DNA of 64,000 nucleotides from Corydoras sp. C115 (lineage: Eukaryota; Chordata; Actinopteri; Siluriformes; Callichthyidae): the NCBI GenBank assembly GCA_019802505.1, contig JAFMOC010000076.1:2096501-2160500 (forward strand), in the 5' to 3' direction. The notes under the pieces were generated by a model that was not told where the DNA came from, searched no databases, and was given only the letters and a program-made list of their open reading frames with translations. The first letter of the stretch is position 1, and each line of letters opens with the position of its first letter. Below are positions 11,831 through 25,100 of this stretch, in pieces. The position numbers were made by a program, and so were the translations under genes.

Positions 11831-11872
11831 TCACTGTAGCTGGACTCTGTAAGCACCTATGAGAAGTTTAAC
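11831..11872 (-). CDS. mphosph8: mphosph8 exon 14 (terminal coding exon)
   Basis: Thirteen codons and a TGA stop: VKLLIGAYRVQLQ, identical to the end of human MPP8. Strong acceptor CTTTTTCCAACAG. Only 42 coding bases, followed by the long 3' UTR. Confidence 0.94.
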   Translation of the reverse strand, partial: VKLLIGAYRVQLQ

Positions 11873-14804
11873 CTGTTGGAAAAAGAGAAGGCAATAATAT
11901 TAAATTTAACTCCTCATTCACACAGGCCTGAGCACGCAAGCACAGTAAAACTCTATTTTTACACCACCTCATACATTCAAGAACACAACGCAAAACGATT
12001 TAAAAACATTTTTACAAAATCTGTCAAGGGTCCTCTTTACTGGATTTAGATTAGAGGACTGAGGACAGAAACATTTGTATGAATTACATAGAAAACTGTG
12101 CAGATTTAGGAAATATTAAAGCTGCTTTCAGACAGGGCACTTTTATATAAACAAACTAATCTTAAAATCTTAATAACAAAATAAAACTTTGTCTGGAAAC
12201 TAAAATTGGATCCTTTAGTAAACACACAAAGCCACTTTTAATTGTTGAACCTTTGCACCATACACTGTACCCCGACTCTGAGCCCAACTTAAATTTATAA
12301 AGACAAAAATACCACAGATATTTCAGCCCCAGGTGAGAGCTATTCCCTTATATTTCTCCCAGATTCCACTTCTCATTCACAAATCTGTATTTGATTGCAG
12401 TTTGGAGTCACAAGTACATTTGTATTACCAATTGCCCCACTTGTACTTTTTCAAAGATAATATTTACCCCCCCCCCCCCATTGTCAATTAAATCAATTTA
12501 ACGCAGTGCATTTGTATATTTTCTGTAGAGGATGCATTACTATGTTCAGGTAAAATCATGCAATTTGCCCAGGGTGCCAAAACATTTGCATGGGCCTGTA
12601 AATAGGATTCACAGCATGAATCACGCTTTCACAGTTTGAAGAATCCGTTCACTGTGGCCCTGGAATAAGTCAGTGCCATCAGGGAATAAAAACATCCATT
12701 GCCTGAATAACAGGGTCATTTAGAACATTCAGGTAACTTCCATTTTTACTGCCACATAGAGCTGCTTGGGTTAGACACTCAAAACTCCAAACATCCACAT
12801 TTTTATTTGCCAGTCTGTGTTAATTTGTAATGAATAGAGAAACAATATTTGTGTAGTGTTAGATTATTCTTAGATGACGGATTTTTGTCTCTTTATATAT
12901 AGGATCCTTATAACAAAATCTTCATGGTAAAGCTTGGAGATTCTTTGAAATGTGCCTTAGTCATGCTCTACTGCACCATGAAGTGCATGAGTACTGGGCA
13001 CTACTAGTTTGATTAAAGAAATAATTATAGGATTTGATAACATACCCAGGGTGTGTTAAAAAACTAATAGTGCAGCACCTGATGCACATATATGGTTTGA
13101 ATATGTTTACCATGTCAGTTGGATCAATGTGCTTATAAATGGACATCCAGTGCAGCATCAATAATATGGGAATTCGTAGTTCTGTGGTGCCCTCCCCCCT
13201 CACCACCCCACCACCCCCCTCTCTCACACACACACACACACCCCCTCACCTTAGCTGTGGGTGACTCAGCAAGACGAATAAATAGTTTGTTGGCTCCTTG
13301 AACAGGACTGAAGGAATAAATAAAATGGCTATCCTGTCAGAAAGAGAGCACATAATCAGACTACATTCCATTGGTCACGAGCAAATACTGTCTAATGACT
13401 CCAGTCTAATAACAAGCTGAGTGCAGAAATTTAAAGCAATACTTCCTTGTAAATAAAAGATAAAATAAATGTGACCATGGTCTTACAAGAAAGATGGGCA
13501 GCTGAAACTTGTCATTTAGAATGACTGCATGGACACTACAGGGCCCGCAGAGTCTGGCTGTGATCTCCGTCATGAAGTTTGCGTGGAAGATGAAGAGTAA
13601 GATTCCTGATCCTGTTAGAAAAATGCATTAGTATGTTCCCAGGGATACTAAAGTATAAATACTAAGTATAGTTTACAGCCTCTGAACCCGACCCTCTCCA
13701 GGTGCATGCTGTGGGAGTTTATAATTGAATTCCAGGGAAAAGTCTGGTCCCTCGCACAGGCGATGGCAAGCCAAAGGGAAAACTGGTTCGAGCACAGCCA
13801 AACGGGTCTCAAAAAAGGCTCTGATTGTCTCCTCTGCCACTGTGGACAACCTAAAAAAATCACACAAATCAGGTGAAGATGTTCACTGTGCTTCATTAAT
13901 CTAAAAAGATGCATCATGTCTGAAAGACACATACGTCTGGATATGGTCTTTGATGAGGTCATACACCATCATGTTGTTGCTAAGTTTGGCATAGTGTAAG
14001 GCTGTGTTCTTGTGCTTGGAGAGAATATTGCAGTCAGCGCCATACTCCAGCAGGAGGCGCACAACATCTGCATTTCCTCGCTTACATGCCTTTAACAAAA
14101 AATTAAATAAAAAGGCAATCAAATGCACTCAATTTAGGCCAAACAAAAGATTACACAGAATAAAATCCTTTACAATGAAAAGCAGTGGAACAAAAATTCT
14201 ACAAATGTATTACTCTTCTGTTCTTACTTTCATAAGAGCTGTCTCTCCAGCCTGTGTCTGCGCATTAAGGCATGATCCTGCTTCAAGAAGAATGGCTACT
14301 GTCGTCAGAAAATTCTGTTTAACGAGAAGAAAAGTTTTTATGCATTTTATAATTTACCACCAAAGCAATAAGATTATAATCAGAGAAAAGTTTGAAGCAA
14401 TAACTACAAGGGCAGAGTGGCATGGTGGTTATCATTCTCTCTATATCATGAATTAGTCCTGGGTCTAATCCAGAACAAGTAGGATTTCTTTCTGTGTGGA
14501 GTTTGCATGTTCTCTCCATATCTTTGTGGGTTCTCACACATTGTGCAAAAAGCACACTGCTAAAATAAACTGAAGACACTAAATTTGCTGTAAATGTACA
14601 CGTGCTTAGTGAGAATGGGTGAGATACCAGTTCTCCCCACAACCTAATCAGAACGAAGATAATTATGCTAATTGGCACAGCAGTTACTATGACATGCTAG
14701 TGGTATTTTAGACAGATATTTTTGTATACTAAGCCAAGTATGTTTATGCTTACATGAAGGGCGACTAGTCGATGTTATTTGGTTGGGTCAATGCAATATG
14801 TATG

Positions 14805-14879
<75 letters not shown>

Positions 14880-16104
14880 ATATACACACACACCAACCAC
14901 TTTATTAGGTACAGCATCCTAGTAACGAGTTGGACCCCCTTTTGCCTTCCGAACTGCCTCAATTCTTCGTGGCATAGATTCAACAAGGTGTTGGAAGCAT
15001 TCCTCAGAGAGTTTGGTCCATATTGACATGATGGCATCACACAGTTGCCGCAGATTTGTCGGCTGCACATCCATGATGCGAATCCCCCGTTCCATCACAT
15101 CCCAAAGATGCTCTATTGGATTGAGATCTGGTGACTGTGGAGGCCATTTGAGTACAGTGAACTCATTGTCATGTTCAAGAAACCAGTCTGAGATGATTCC
15201 AGCTTTATAACATGGCGCATTATCCTGCTGAAAGTAGCCATCAGATGTTGGGTACATTGTGGTCATAAAGGGATGGACATGGTCGGCAACAATACTCAGG
15301 TAGGCTGTGGCGTTGCAACGATGCTCAATTGGTACCAAGGGGCCCAAAGAGTGCCAAGAAAATATTCCCCACACCATGACACCACCACCACCAGCCTGAA
15401 CCGTTGATACAAGGCAGGATGGATTCATGCTTTCATATTGTTGACGCCAAATTCTGACCCTACCATCCGAATGTCGCAGCAGAAATCGAGACTCGTCAGA
15501 CCAGGCAACGTTTTTCCAATCTTCTATTGTCCAATTTCGATGAGCTTGTGCAAATTGTAGCCTCAGTTTCCTGTTCTTAGCTGAAAGGAGTGGCACCAGG
15601 TGTGGTCTTCTGCTGCTGTAGCCCATCTGCCTCAAAGTTCGACGTACTGTGCGTTCAGAGATGCTCTTCTGCCTACCTTGGTTGTAACGGGTGGCTATTT
15701 GAGTCACTGTTGCCTTTCTATCAGCTCGAACCAGTCTGGCCATTCTCCTCTGACCTCTGGCATCAACAAGGCATTTCCGCCCACAGAACTGCCGCTCACT
15801 GGATGTTTTTTTCTTTTTCAGACCATTCTCTGTAAACCCTAGAGATGGTTGTGCGTGAAAATCCCAGTAGATCAGCAGTTTCTGAAATACTCAGACCAGC
15901 CCTTCTGGCACCAACAACCATGCCACGTTCAAAGGCACTCAAATCACCTTTCTTCCCCATACTGATGCTCGGTTTGAACTGCAGGAGATTGTCTTGACCA
16001 TGTCTACATGCCTAAATGCACTGAGTTGCCGCCATGTGATTGGCTGATTAGAAATTAAGTATTAACGAGCAGTTGGACAGGTGTACCTAATAAAGTGGCC
16101 GGTG

Positions 16105-16164
<60 letters not shown>

Positions 16165-19100
16165 CACGGAGTAAAACAAAACAAAATACCTTTTCAGCAG
16201 CATGCATAAGGGCCGTGGTACCATTTCTCTGCCTCCCATTGACCTTCACTCCTTTTTTTATTAGAACTCTGAGGATATCATCTTGACCTCCAGCAGCAGC
16301 CAGCATGGACAGGGACATACCACTGGAGTCCTGTGAGGGGACACACATGACCAGAAGCTAATTAAAACCTACATATATATATTTGACTCAAACTAAACTA
16401 TTGAGAAACTAAACATATGCACAGAAACATGGTAACTATGAGAGATGCATACCTCCTGATCCAAGTTATAATCCTCCTTGGAACTGAGTGCACGTTTCAC
16501 AGCCACATAATTTCCGTTTTTGACGGCATCCCTTAGCTCAGCTGCAGTGTAAAAAAAACAAAACATTGTTAACAGGTTAACATTTACCAGCCTCCTGAAA
16601 TCATGAATCTGTTACTATGAATGCAGGGATGTACCAGGAGTTAAGGCTAATGGAGAGAGATTCTCATCCTCCCCATTTAAATGTTTTTGAAAGTCTTCCA
16701 GCGTCATCCAATCCAATTTAATCTCCACTCCAAGATTGAGAGATGGTGGGCCTCGATCTATAAAGACACAGCAACAGCATACCACAAAACATGAACCCAA
16801 ATCATAATCATCCATACTATAAGTTAATTTCTCCTATTAGCACAGTGCAGCAACAAAGCATTGTGTAAGACGATAGTAATTAAGGTCTTAATGCAGTTGA
16901 ATTTCAGAACTTCATTTTCCATGACTATACAAACCAAAAGGGGATATTCAAAATAGTTCATCTTTCTTGTCTCTAATGGTAAGGAGTGCTCGATTGTTTA
17001 TAGTTCTTAAATATAAAATCATTTTGGAGAAAATATACAGCTGCTGTAAATAATCTTGATACATTTGAATTTCAATTCTCTCATGGAACAGATTGTTTCT
17101 TGTAGCCTACAGATTTCAAAAGGCATCAAATGTGCAATAAAATGCACTTAAACATAATAAAAAGCCAGCCTGTATGGTTTGGTAATATTCAAATTATTTA
17201 AATTATTAGAGAAATATGCATCATGACTCATGTTACTAAGTTATACTTATTATGTGATATTCCATAAAATAAAGAAATGTTGCTTGGCTAGAATAAAATC
17301 CTGTTAGCAATGCTGCTTTATATAAAGATGTCTATATAATACATTTATGTCTAATAACATCTATAATAATAATAAATAAATAATAATAAAATATAATAAA
17401 TTGATTTAAAATGTTGATATATTCCATCCCAATGTAGTCGTATTTCCCATGCACCAGCATACAGTGCTACACAAGCTAATCAGATATTAATAAGAGTCCC
17501 CCTGGGAATGCACAATGTATTGCTTCAGCATAATCATCAATATGTGCCTTTGCACAGTACACACATCACAGGATTCATTCATCCATTCATTATCTCCCGC
17601 TTTATCCTCTATTAGGGTCGCAGTGGGGTTCCCCATGCCCATCCAGGGGAGAACGTCTCGGGCGCTGGGCAGATAGACCCAGGACAGGGCGCCAATCCAT
17701 CGCTGGGCACACACTCACACAAACACACTATATGGGGCAGTTTGGAGAATTCAATTGACTTGATCCATGTTTTTGGACTGTGGGAGGAAACCGGAGAACC
17801 CGGAGCAAACCCACGCGGACACATCACAGGATGTGCAATATTAGTTAGGCTTTGCTGCAGCATGGACCATCTAACTGTTACCTCATTAGATACACACATA
17901 AATGAACAGCTCACACACATGTTCACCACCTTGTTTTTTCACTTATTATCCATTTCAATAGCATTTAGATGCATTTTGTGGGTCTACATTACAGGCCTAT
18001 TCATTCAGCATGTGGAGTTTTATTAGGATGTAATTCCAACAATTCACCACCAGATGTCAATTAGTATCCTCTCTTCAAGGCAGAGTGAGTTTGAGAAGTC
18101 TTTAAGCTCTTAAAAAGTTGTACTACTTATTGATTGGTTTTTTTTATTGCGTATTCTTACTGCACTGCTGGAATAAGAATAAATCAACCATTCAAAAGCA
18201 TCTAGCGTTGGAAAACATTGTTTAGAGAAACAGACTGAATGCAATTATACTGATCAACATTAACAATAATTAACAAAGAACGGGTTACTTGATGAGCAGC
18301 TAGAAATCAGGAACAGTATTTTGAACCTAGAATTCTATGCTTAAATCACTTATTAGGATTTAAAGCAAAAACATCAAAAATTTCATTCATTCATTATCTC
18401 CCGCTTTATCCTATATTAGGGTCGCGGTGGAGTTCCCCATGCCCATCCAGGGGAGAACGTCTCGGGCGCTGGGCAGATAGACCCAGGACAGGGCGCCAAT
18501 CCATCGCTGGGCACACACACTCACTCACACAGACACACTCTATATGGGGCAATTTTGGAGAATTCAATTGACTTGATCCATGTTTTTGGAGTGTGGGATG
18601 AAACCGGAGAACCCAGAGGAAATCCACGCAGACACGGGGAGAACATGGAAACTCCACCCAGATGGGGATTCGAACCGGGAATCCCTAGCACATCAAAATC
18701 ATTTACATCATAATTTAAAAGGAATTAAATTTAACACTAAGTAATAGTTTAATAGCTTGAAGTCTGATATAACTCAGAAACACTGGTGGTTGAGTGTTTA
18801 TTCACTTATACATGTTATATAATCTGGTTGTAGTGTATTTATTAAAGGAGGGGGGAATTAATATCCATTTTTTAACTGATATCATATAGACATTTTATTT
18901 TTAAGGTAAATTAAAATCTGTGATTTGTTGCTTTGACTGGGCTGTTAAAAATATTTTTCTTTATTTATAATTTGATAAAATTATAGTTTAGAAATACCCC
19001 CCCCATAGTGTATGCTGTTTAATGGTAAAAAGTGGCTAGAATTAATGAAACACTGAAAATACTGTACGATATCTGGACAAATATTTTTTTCCGCCACATC

Positions 19101-22100
19101 ACTAAATATTAGGGGCACTTTTGTCTTTTGGTTAACGATTTGTACAATTCAGGTAATGTGCACACCTCATGTTCCATGTCCTGTGCCAAAAAAAACATGA
19201 TTAAATTCGCTACAGATTATGAACTATGGGAGCACTCTTATACCTGGTCAGAACAGTAACCATTTCTATTTATACAAACCTGGAGTTTTGTCTGAGCGCT
19301 CAAGTGGGTCCTGAGAGTCCTGATTGTCATCGCATGCAACCAACAGACGCGACTCACTGTCTTCCCGTCTCCTCCTCCGCCTCTCTTTCCATCTAGACTC
19401 ATCTGTAGACTCAGAAGAGATGGCCTCCACCACAGATCTCCTGTCGAGTCGGTCTAAACGGGCCTCCTCCGCCAGTCTCTGTCGTTCTCGTTGGGCTTCC
19501 TCCATCCTTGCCTTCCTATCTCTCTGGGCCTCCTCAACCTTCTCTTTTCTTTTCCTTTCCTCCTCCTCAAACCGTTCTTTTCGTTTTCGTTGCTCATCTT
19601 CTTTCTGTTCTCGCAATAGCTCCTCCCTTGTCTTGGTAGCCGGCTCGTCTCGTTCACTCTTTTTAAACTCTTGTATGTCCTGCTTTTCATCCGTCTCCAT
19701 TGGAGTTTGGCCTGGAACAGCAAGGCACTTCAAATAAACATTTTGTAGGCCAACATCCTAAGTGGGAAAAGTGGTACCTCAGAAAGCCATACTAACCCTT
19801 AATTGTTTTGTCCAGCTCAGGCTTCTGCATCGGAGACTCTTTTTTAGCCCTTTTGTCGGTTTTTGTTGAATTCTGAGAAGTGACATCGCAGTAAGAAAAT
19901 GCACAACATAAAGAGAGACTATAAGAAAAGCTCACCATACCTTTTGTGTTGTGTGAGTTGCTGTTTTTCTGGGTGCACGGTCCTTGGCCTCACAGTTGAG
20001 CAGAAACTTCTCAAATAGATTATTGGGGGTACCACCTTTCTCCACAGTTTCCTCATTTACCTCCCTGGACTCCTCTTCTTTGCGCTTTGTAGAGGCCATC
20101 GAGGATGATAATCCAGGTGAATCCTTCTGTAAAGGCAAATTTGGTTCCTGATCTTTGCCCCTTGTTTTCACTTTCGCCTGTGTGCTCGCATCACTTGAGT
20201 CAGGTTCATCCTCACTGCGGGATGACTTGCTGCTTTTACTGCTGGTCAGAGACTTCAATTTATTTAACCCACTTTCTTTAAGAGTAGGGACTGGGCTATC
20301 TGTCTTTTTGAGGCACTTCTCTGGAGTCACATCTTTAATGCTTGGAGGCTTTACTTCAGATTTCCCCCTTTTTTGCTTCACCTTAGAATGATCTTCCCCT
20401 CCCTCAGTTCGAGAGAGCTTCTCTGTCATTTTCAAAGATGTGGGTTGTGCTGAAGGGCTGTCGAGGCTGCCTGACGCTGCCGTGACATCAAGCTGCGATT
20501 CGGATGGAACATCACTTTTCTCAGACTCGTCGTCTGAAGACTCAAGTGTTTTTTTTGACTTAATCTTCTTTTTCTTTTTGTCTTCACCACCATCTTTCTT
20601 GTGTTTTCCAGCCTCCTTAGCTTTGCTGTCCTTTTTGTGTTTTTTGGCTGCAGCCTGGCCCTCATCGTCCTCATCATCATCCTTTTCAACTGTTCTCTTT
20701 TTAGCATCTGTAGTCTTTTCTTTCTTGGGTGGTGTTGATGGAACCCTTTCCTCCTCCTCATCAGACTCCGGCGCTGGCAATGGTTTGTCCTCCTTCCATT
20801 TCCATTTCTCTTTCTTTTTTTTCTTCTTTTTGTCCTTCAGGGTCTTCTCATCCTCAGAATCCTCCGTTGGTTGCCTCTTCTTTTTTTTCTTCTTGACAGA
20901 GTCTTTTTGTCTGTCATTATCACTGTCACTATCAGAGTTTGCATCAAACAAGTCACTCTTCATAGGCAGCTTCTGGGGATCAACAACAGGTGCAATATCA
21001 TACTGCACATGTAATGAGAAGTCAATCAGGAGTCAACAAAAGCAGATTTATGTATTTATGCTAAGTAACAAATATATAGAGACTCACCAAGCTATGATCC
21101 TTTTTAGCCTTCTTCTCAGCCAGGGCCCTTTCATATGCCAGCAACACCTCACTACAGTCCTCAAGGTGAGCTTTGGGTTCCCAGGTATCATCATCAGATG
21201 TGTAGTTCTTCCATCGTACACGGTACAGAATCTCTCCCTAAACCATCCGAAATACATATTTAGTTCATGTTCAATAAGCTCATCACTCTCACACAGTCAA
21301 AATCCCATGTTTAATTGATTTTAGTGACATCATGTGAACTTCCATCCATCCTCCATTAGGGTCACGGGGGTAGGGGTCAGGGTGGACAGGGTGCCAATCT
21401 ATCGCTGGGCACACTCACACAGACACACTCTATATGGGGCAATTTGGAGAATTCAATTGACTTTATCCATGTTTTTGGACTGAGGGAGGAAACCGGAGAA
21501 CCCGGAGGAAACCCACGCGGACACGAGGAGAACATGAAAACGACACTCAGATTGGGATTAGAACCGGGAAGCCCCAGCGCTGAGAGGCGAACGTGCTAAC
21601 CACTAAGCCACCATGCCACCCATTATGTGAACTTAGTTTACTAAAACATTTTTTTGTATAAAAAGTAAAAAAATAAATCACAAAACATTAAAAGAACAAT
21701 TTCCTTAACAGAGGTCAATCTTCATCCTTATTATTTTTAGAAAAGTTAGTTATTTGAGGAATTTAATGCAGAAGAAGCTCACAGGACACTTTCTCTGCAA
21801 GAGTAGCTACTTGTATACTTAAACTATCTGCAAAGGCAGCTTTTTAAGTTGCTACAGTGGTACAAGTTGCTTAAACCCTACATTTTGGTCTTACTTGATG
21901 AAAAAGCACATGCTTACTGAACGTACCAATTCGTTCTACTCAGTGCGTTTAGAGTCAATATTGGTTTGTTCTGAGCAGCTTGTGTCAAGACCTGGTTTAC
22001 TGTTTAACTGTTAAAACAAATCTGTTAAGGATTTCTAACATGATTTTTTTTTGTTACAACCACCAGGAGCATGATTTCTTAAAGCGATGTTCAGTGATTA

Positions 22101-25100
22101 TAATATATAACTCATTTCAAGCCAAACGCAAAAGGAGAAAATTAAAAGCACCGTAATGAAAGCAAATCAAACATTTATTGCTGACACTGCTAATTATTGT
22201 TTCAACACCAACAACACAGTTGATATATTCAGGACTTTGAGCAGGGTAAAGAAAAAAAAAGTCAGTAGGTTTATACAATGTACAGTTTAGATTAAAAGTA
22301 TCTGATCATGCATAGTTAAATCCCATACTCAGTCTGTCACATCGCTTACTTGGCAACCTAAGTACTGAGCATAAACCAAATTACTGTGTTCCTAGGCAAC
22401 TCCTGAATAATAACTAAAGACTCAAAAAAGGTCCCGTCCCTTTAACCTTTGATCATTTTAACTGAAGAAACTACTAGTTCAGACGTGCTTCAAGGACGCT
22501 TGTTTATCTGGGGAAGATCAGTTTATTTAGGCTACACTCTGTAGCGTCTGTGTGATGAATTAATCTTGACTCTCTCATCTTTCATTGCGTAACTGTCTTT
22601 AAAATCAGCACGCTGATGACATACATGCAGCTACACTGACAGTACAACAGCTGTGTCATGTGGGATCACTCCTACTATATTCCCTTAAAGTTATTTTAAG
22701 ACCACACAGGAGTAAACTGCAGTATATCAGTTATGATGTTACTAATACAGCCTTTTCTACTATCTGTATAGTCTATAACTGATCTTATCCTACAATTGAT
22801 AAAGTAGTCATGCAGAAACACGAGTGGCACACAGTGATTCTGTCTTACAGAAACAGGTTCAAAAAAGAGAGAAGAAACAGAGCTGGAAATAGCATATTGG
22901 CTTTCATGTCACTGTACCAGATGAATCCCAAGGCTCTAAAGATACAATATTACTGCAGTGAAATTCTGTTGAATGTATAAATACAATGGGGTATGAAAGG
23001 AGAGCAAGGTAAGGGTAAATGGTTTCACCTTCTCCCACTAGCTTAAGTATTTATTTGCCTGACATTACATACCCTTTCCTCTAACCCTTGCACAACTCCC
23101 TTGTTAATTAGGAACTAAAGTCCTCTAGGACCACGATTACTGAGAAGTCATAGAATAAAAAAAAAAATGCTTACAAACCACAGCAAACAAAACACGCCTA
23201 GACACTCACTAGCGCCACATGCATACAGGAACATAATAGCCTTTTAAGAAAACAAATACTTCCCTTTGACTTTATCAAACTCACTGGAGTCTGACAGTTA
23301 TAAAAATACCCAAATGGATCCTTACATTAGGTCAGCAACAGTTTATGAAGCCAAGAGGATGATGAAAAGGAAAAATGCTGAACACACACAAATAGGCACA
23401 ACACTATCATGGCTGTATATTGATTTTAAAAAAGCTGATTGACTATCTGTTGCAACTACACTTATACAAAATACAGAACCATTCATAAACAAACAATTTA
23501 TAAAGGACTGGTTAAAATTAAATAAATACCATGCATTTAATTCAAAACACACTAAGAATTTAAAAGCAATAAACTCCACTTAAAAAAGCAACTGAACCAC
23601 ACCACACTTGTGTTATTTAAAACTAAGGAACAATAAAATAAATGTGGCAACAGTCAAACTTTAATATAATTGATGTAATCGAACCACTTAGGACCATCAA
23701 ATTTAGCATCAACTACTTAACTACACCCTCTTTGCATATATGACATTAAGTGACCTAAAGCAAGAATACAATCTGGACAAACATGCATGGCAGGAGAATA
23801 AGACTACTTATAAAGCATTAGCAGACGATTCTGTCCACAGAGATTTAGATCATCAATATCCCACAAAATTAACAAGGTTCTAATTTTTTAATCACCTAGG
23901 TCCTTTTATGGAAAGTGGTTTGGAGACCTCCATAGTTCTTGGGCTGATGCTTATATTAAAGTGAATAGTGCATCTTTTCAAGGTACATTGTTTTTAATAG
24001 TGTGGAATTAAAACTAGGTATCAGCAGCAGTTTGGAAAAAACAGACAGACTAAACTTAGGACCACAGCAACATTCCTGCTGCAGCAATGTAGGTCATACT
24101 AGCAGTGTGAGGTTATGAGTTCCAGCACAATTTTCAAAACAACAAGTCTGTTCAACTACCCAAACCTCACAAGCACTGGAATTCTTTGACCCACCACTAC
24201 ATGTTCAACTTCCTTCACAATAACATCAAAGGTCAACACCAGCTGCTCAGTAATGAAAAAATGCCTTGCTGGCAAAGTAAATAGTGGTTTCAGGAGTTAG
24301 TTGAAGTGAAGGTAAATAGTCCAACGCCGGCTACTTGTCTAAAACCTTACTGTGGCCATTTATCCTTGCCTTTTGATTATTTCATCACAGAAAATTATAA
24401 AGGGTAATGCTGCGTTTGCTCTTCTGGTCAAAATAGATTGATTGAGGTTGATGGTTAACATTTACAATACAATTCTGTGGGTACTTAGGAGCATTCCGCA
24501 GACCTCTGACATGCCATGGTATTAATAAACTCACTTCTTTAAACTAACTTGCCATTATACTTGGGGCGGAGTAGCTCAGTGGTCAGGGCGTTGGGCTATC
24601 AATCTGAAGGTTGGCGGTTCAAATCCCAGGTCCACTGAAGTTACCAATGTGGGTCCTTGAGCAAGGCCCTTAACCCTCATTGCTCCAGGGGTGTTGTGAT
24701 TAACCCTGTGCTCGCCTTGTAAGTCGCTTTGGATAAAAGCATCTGCTAAATGACCAAAAATGAGAACCTTGTTAATTTTGTGGGATATTGATAATCTAAA
24801 TCTCTGTGGACAGAATCGTCTGCTAATGCTTTATAAGTAGTCTTGTTCTCCTGCCATGCATGTTTGTCCAGATTGTATTCTTGCTTTAGGTCACTTAATG
24901 TCATATATGCAAAGGGGGTGTAGTTAAGTAGTTGATGCTAAATTTGATGCTCCTAAGTGATTCGATTACATCAATTATATTAAAGTTTGACTGTTGCCAC
25001 ACATGTTTTATTGTTCCTTAGTTTTAAATAACACAAGTGTGGTGTGGTTCAGTTGCTTTTTTAAGCGGAGTTTATTGCTTTTAAATTCTTAGTGCGTTTT

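Larger units (their letters stand above)
16758..19279 (-). other. mphosph8: mphosph8 intron 5 with two SINE copies
   Basis: A 2.5-kb AT-rich intron containing the SINEs at 17574-17820 and 18380-18689 and otherwise no recognisable exon, RNA gene or repeat. Confidence 0.6.

Noticed and set aside
20440..21318. Plus-strand frame of 292 codons rich in Ser and Phe
   Set aside because: Antisense of the Lys/Glu-rich mphosph8 exon 3; such codon use opens the opposite strand by chance.
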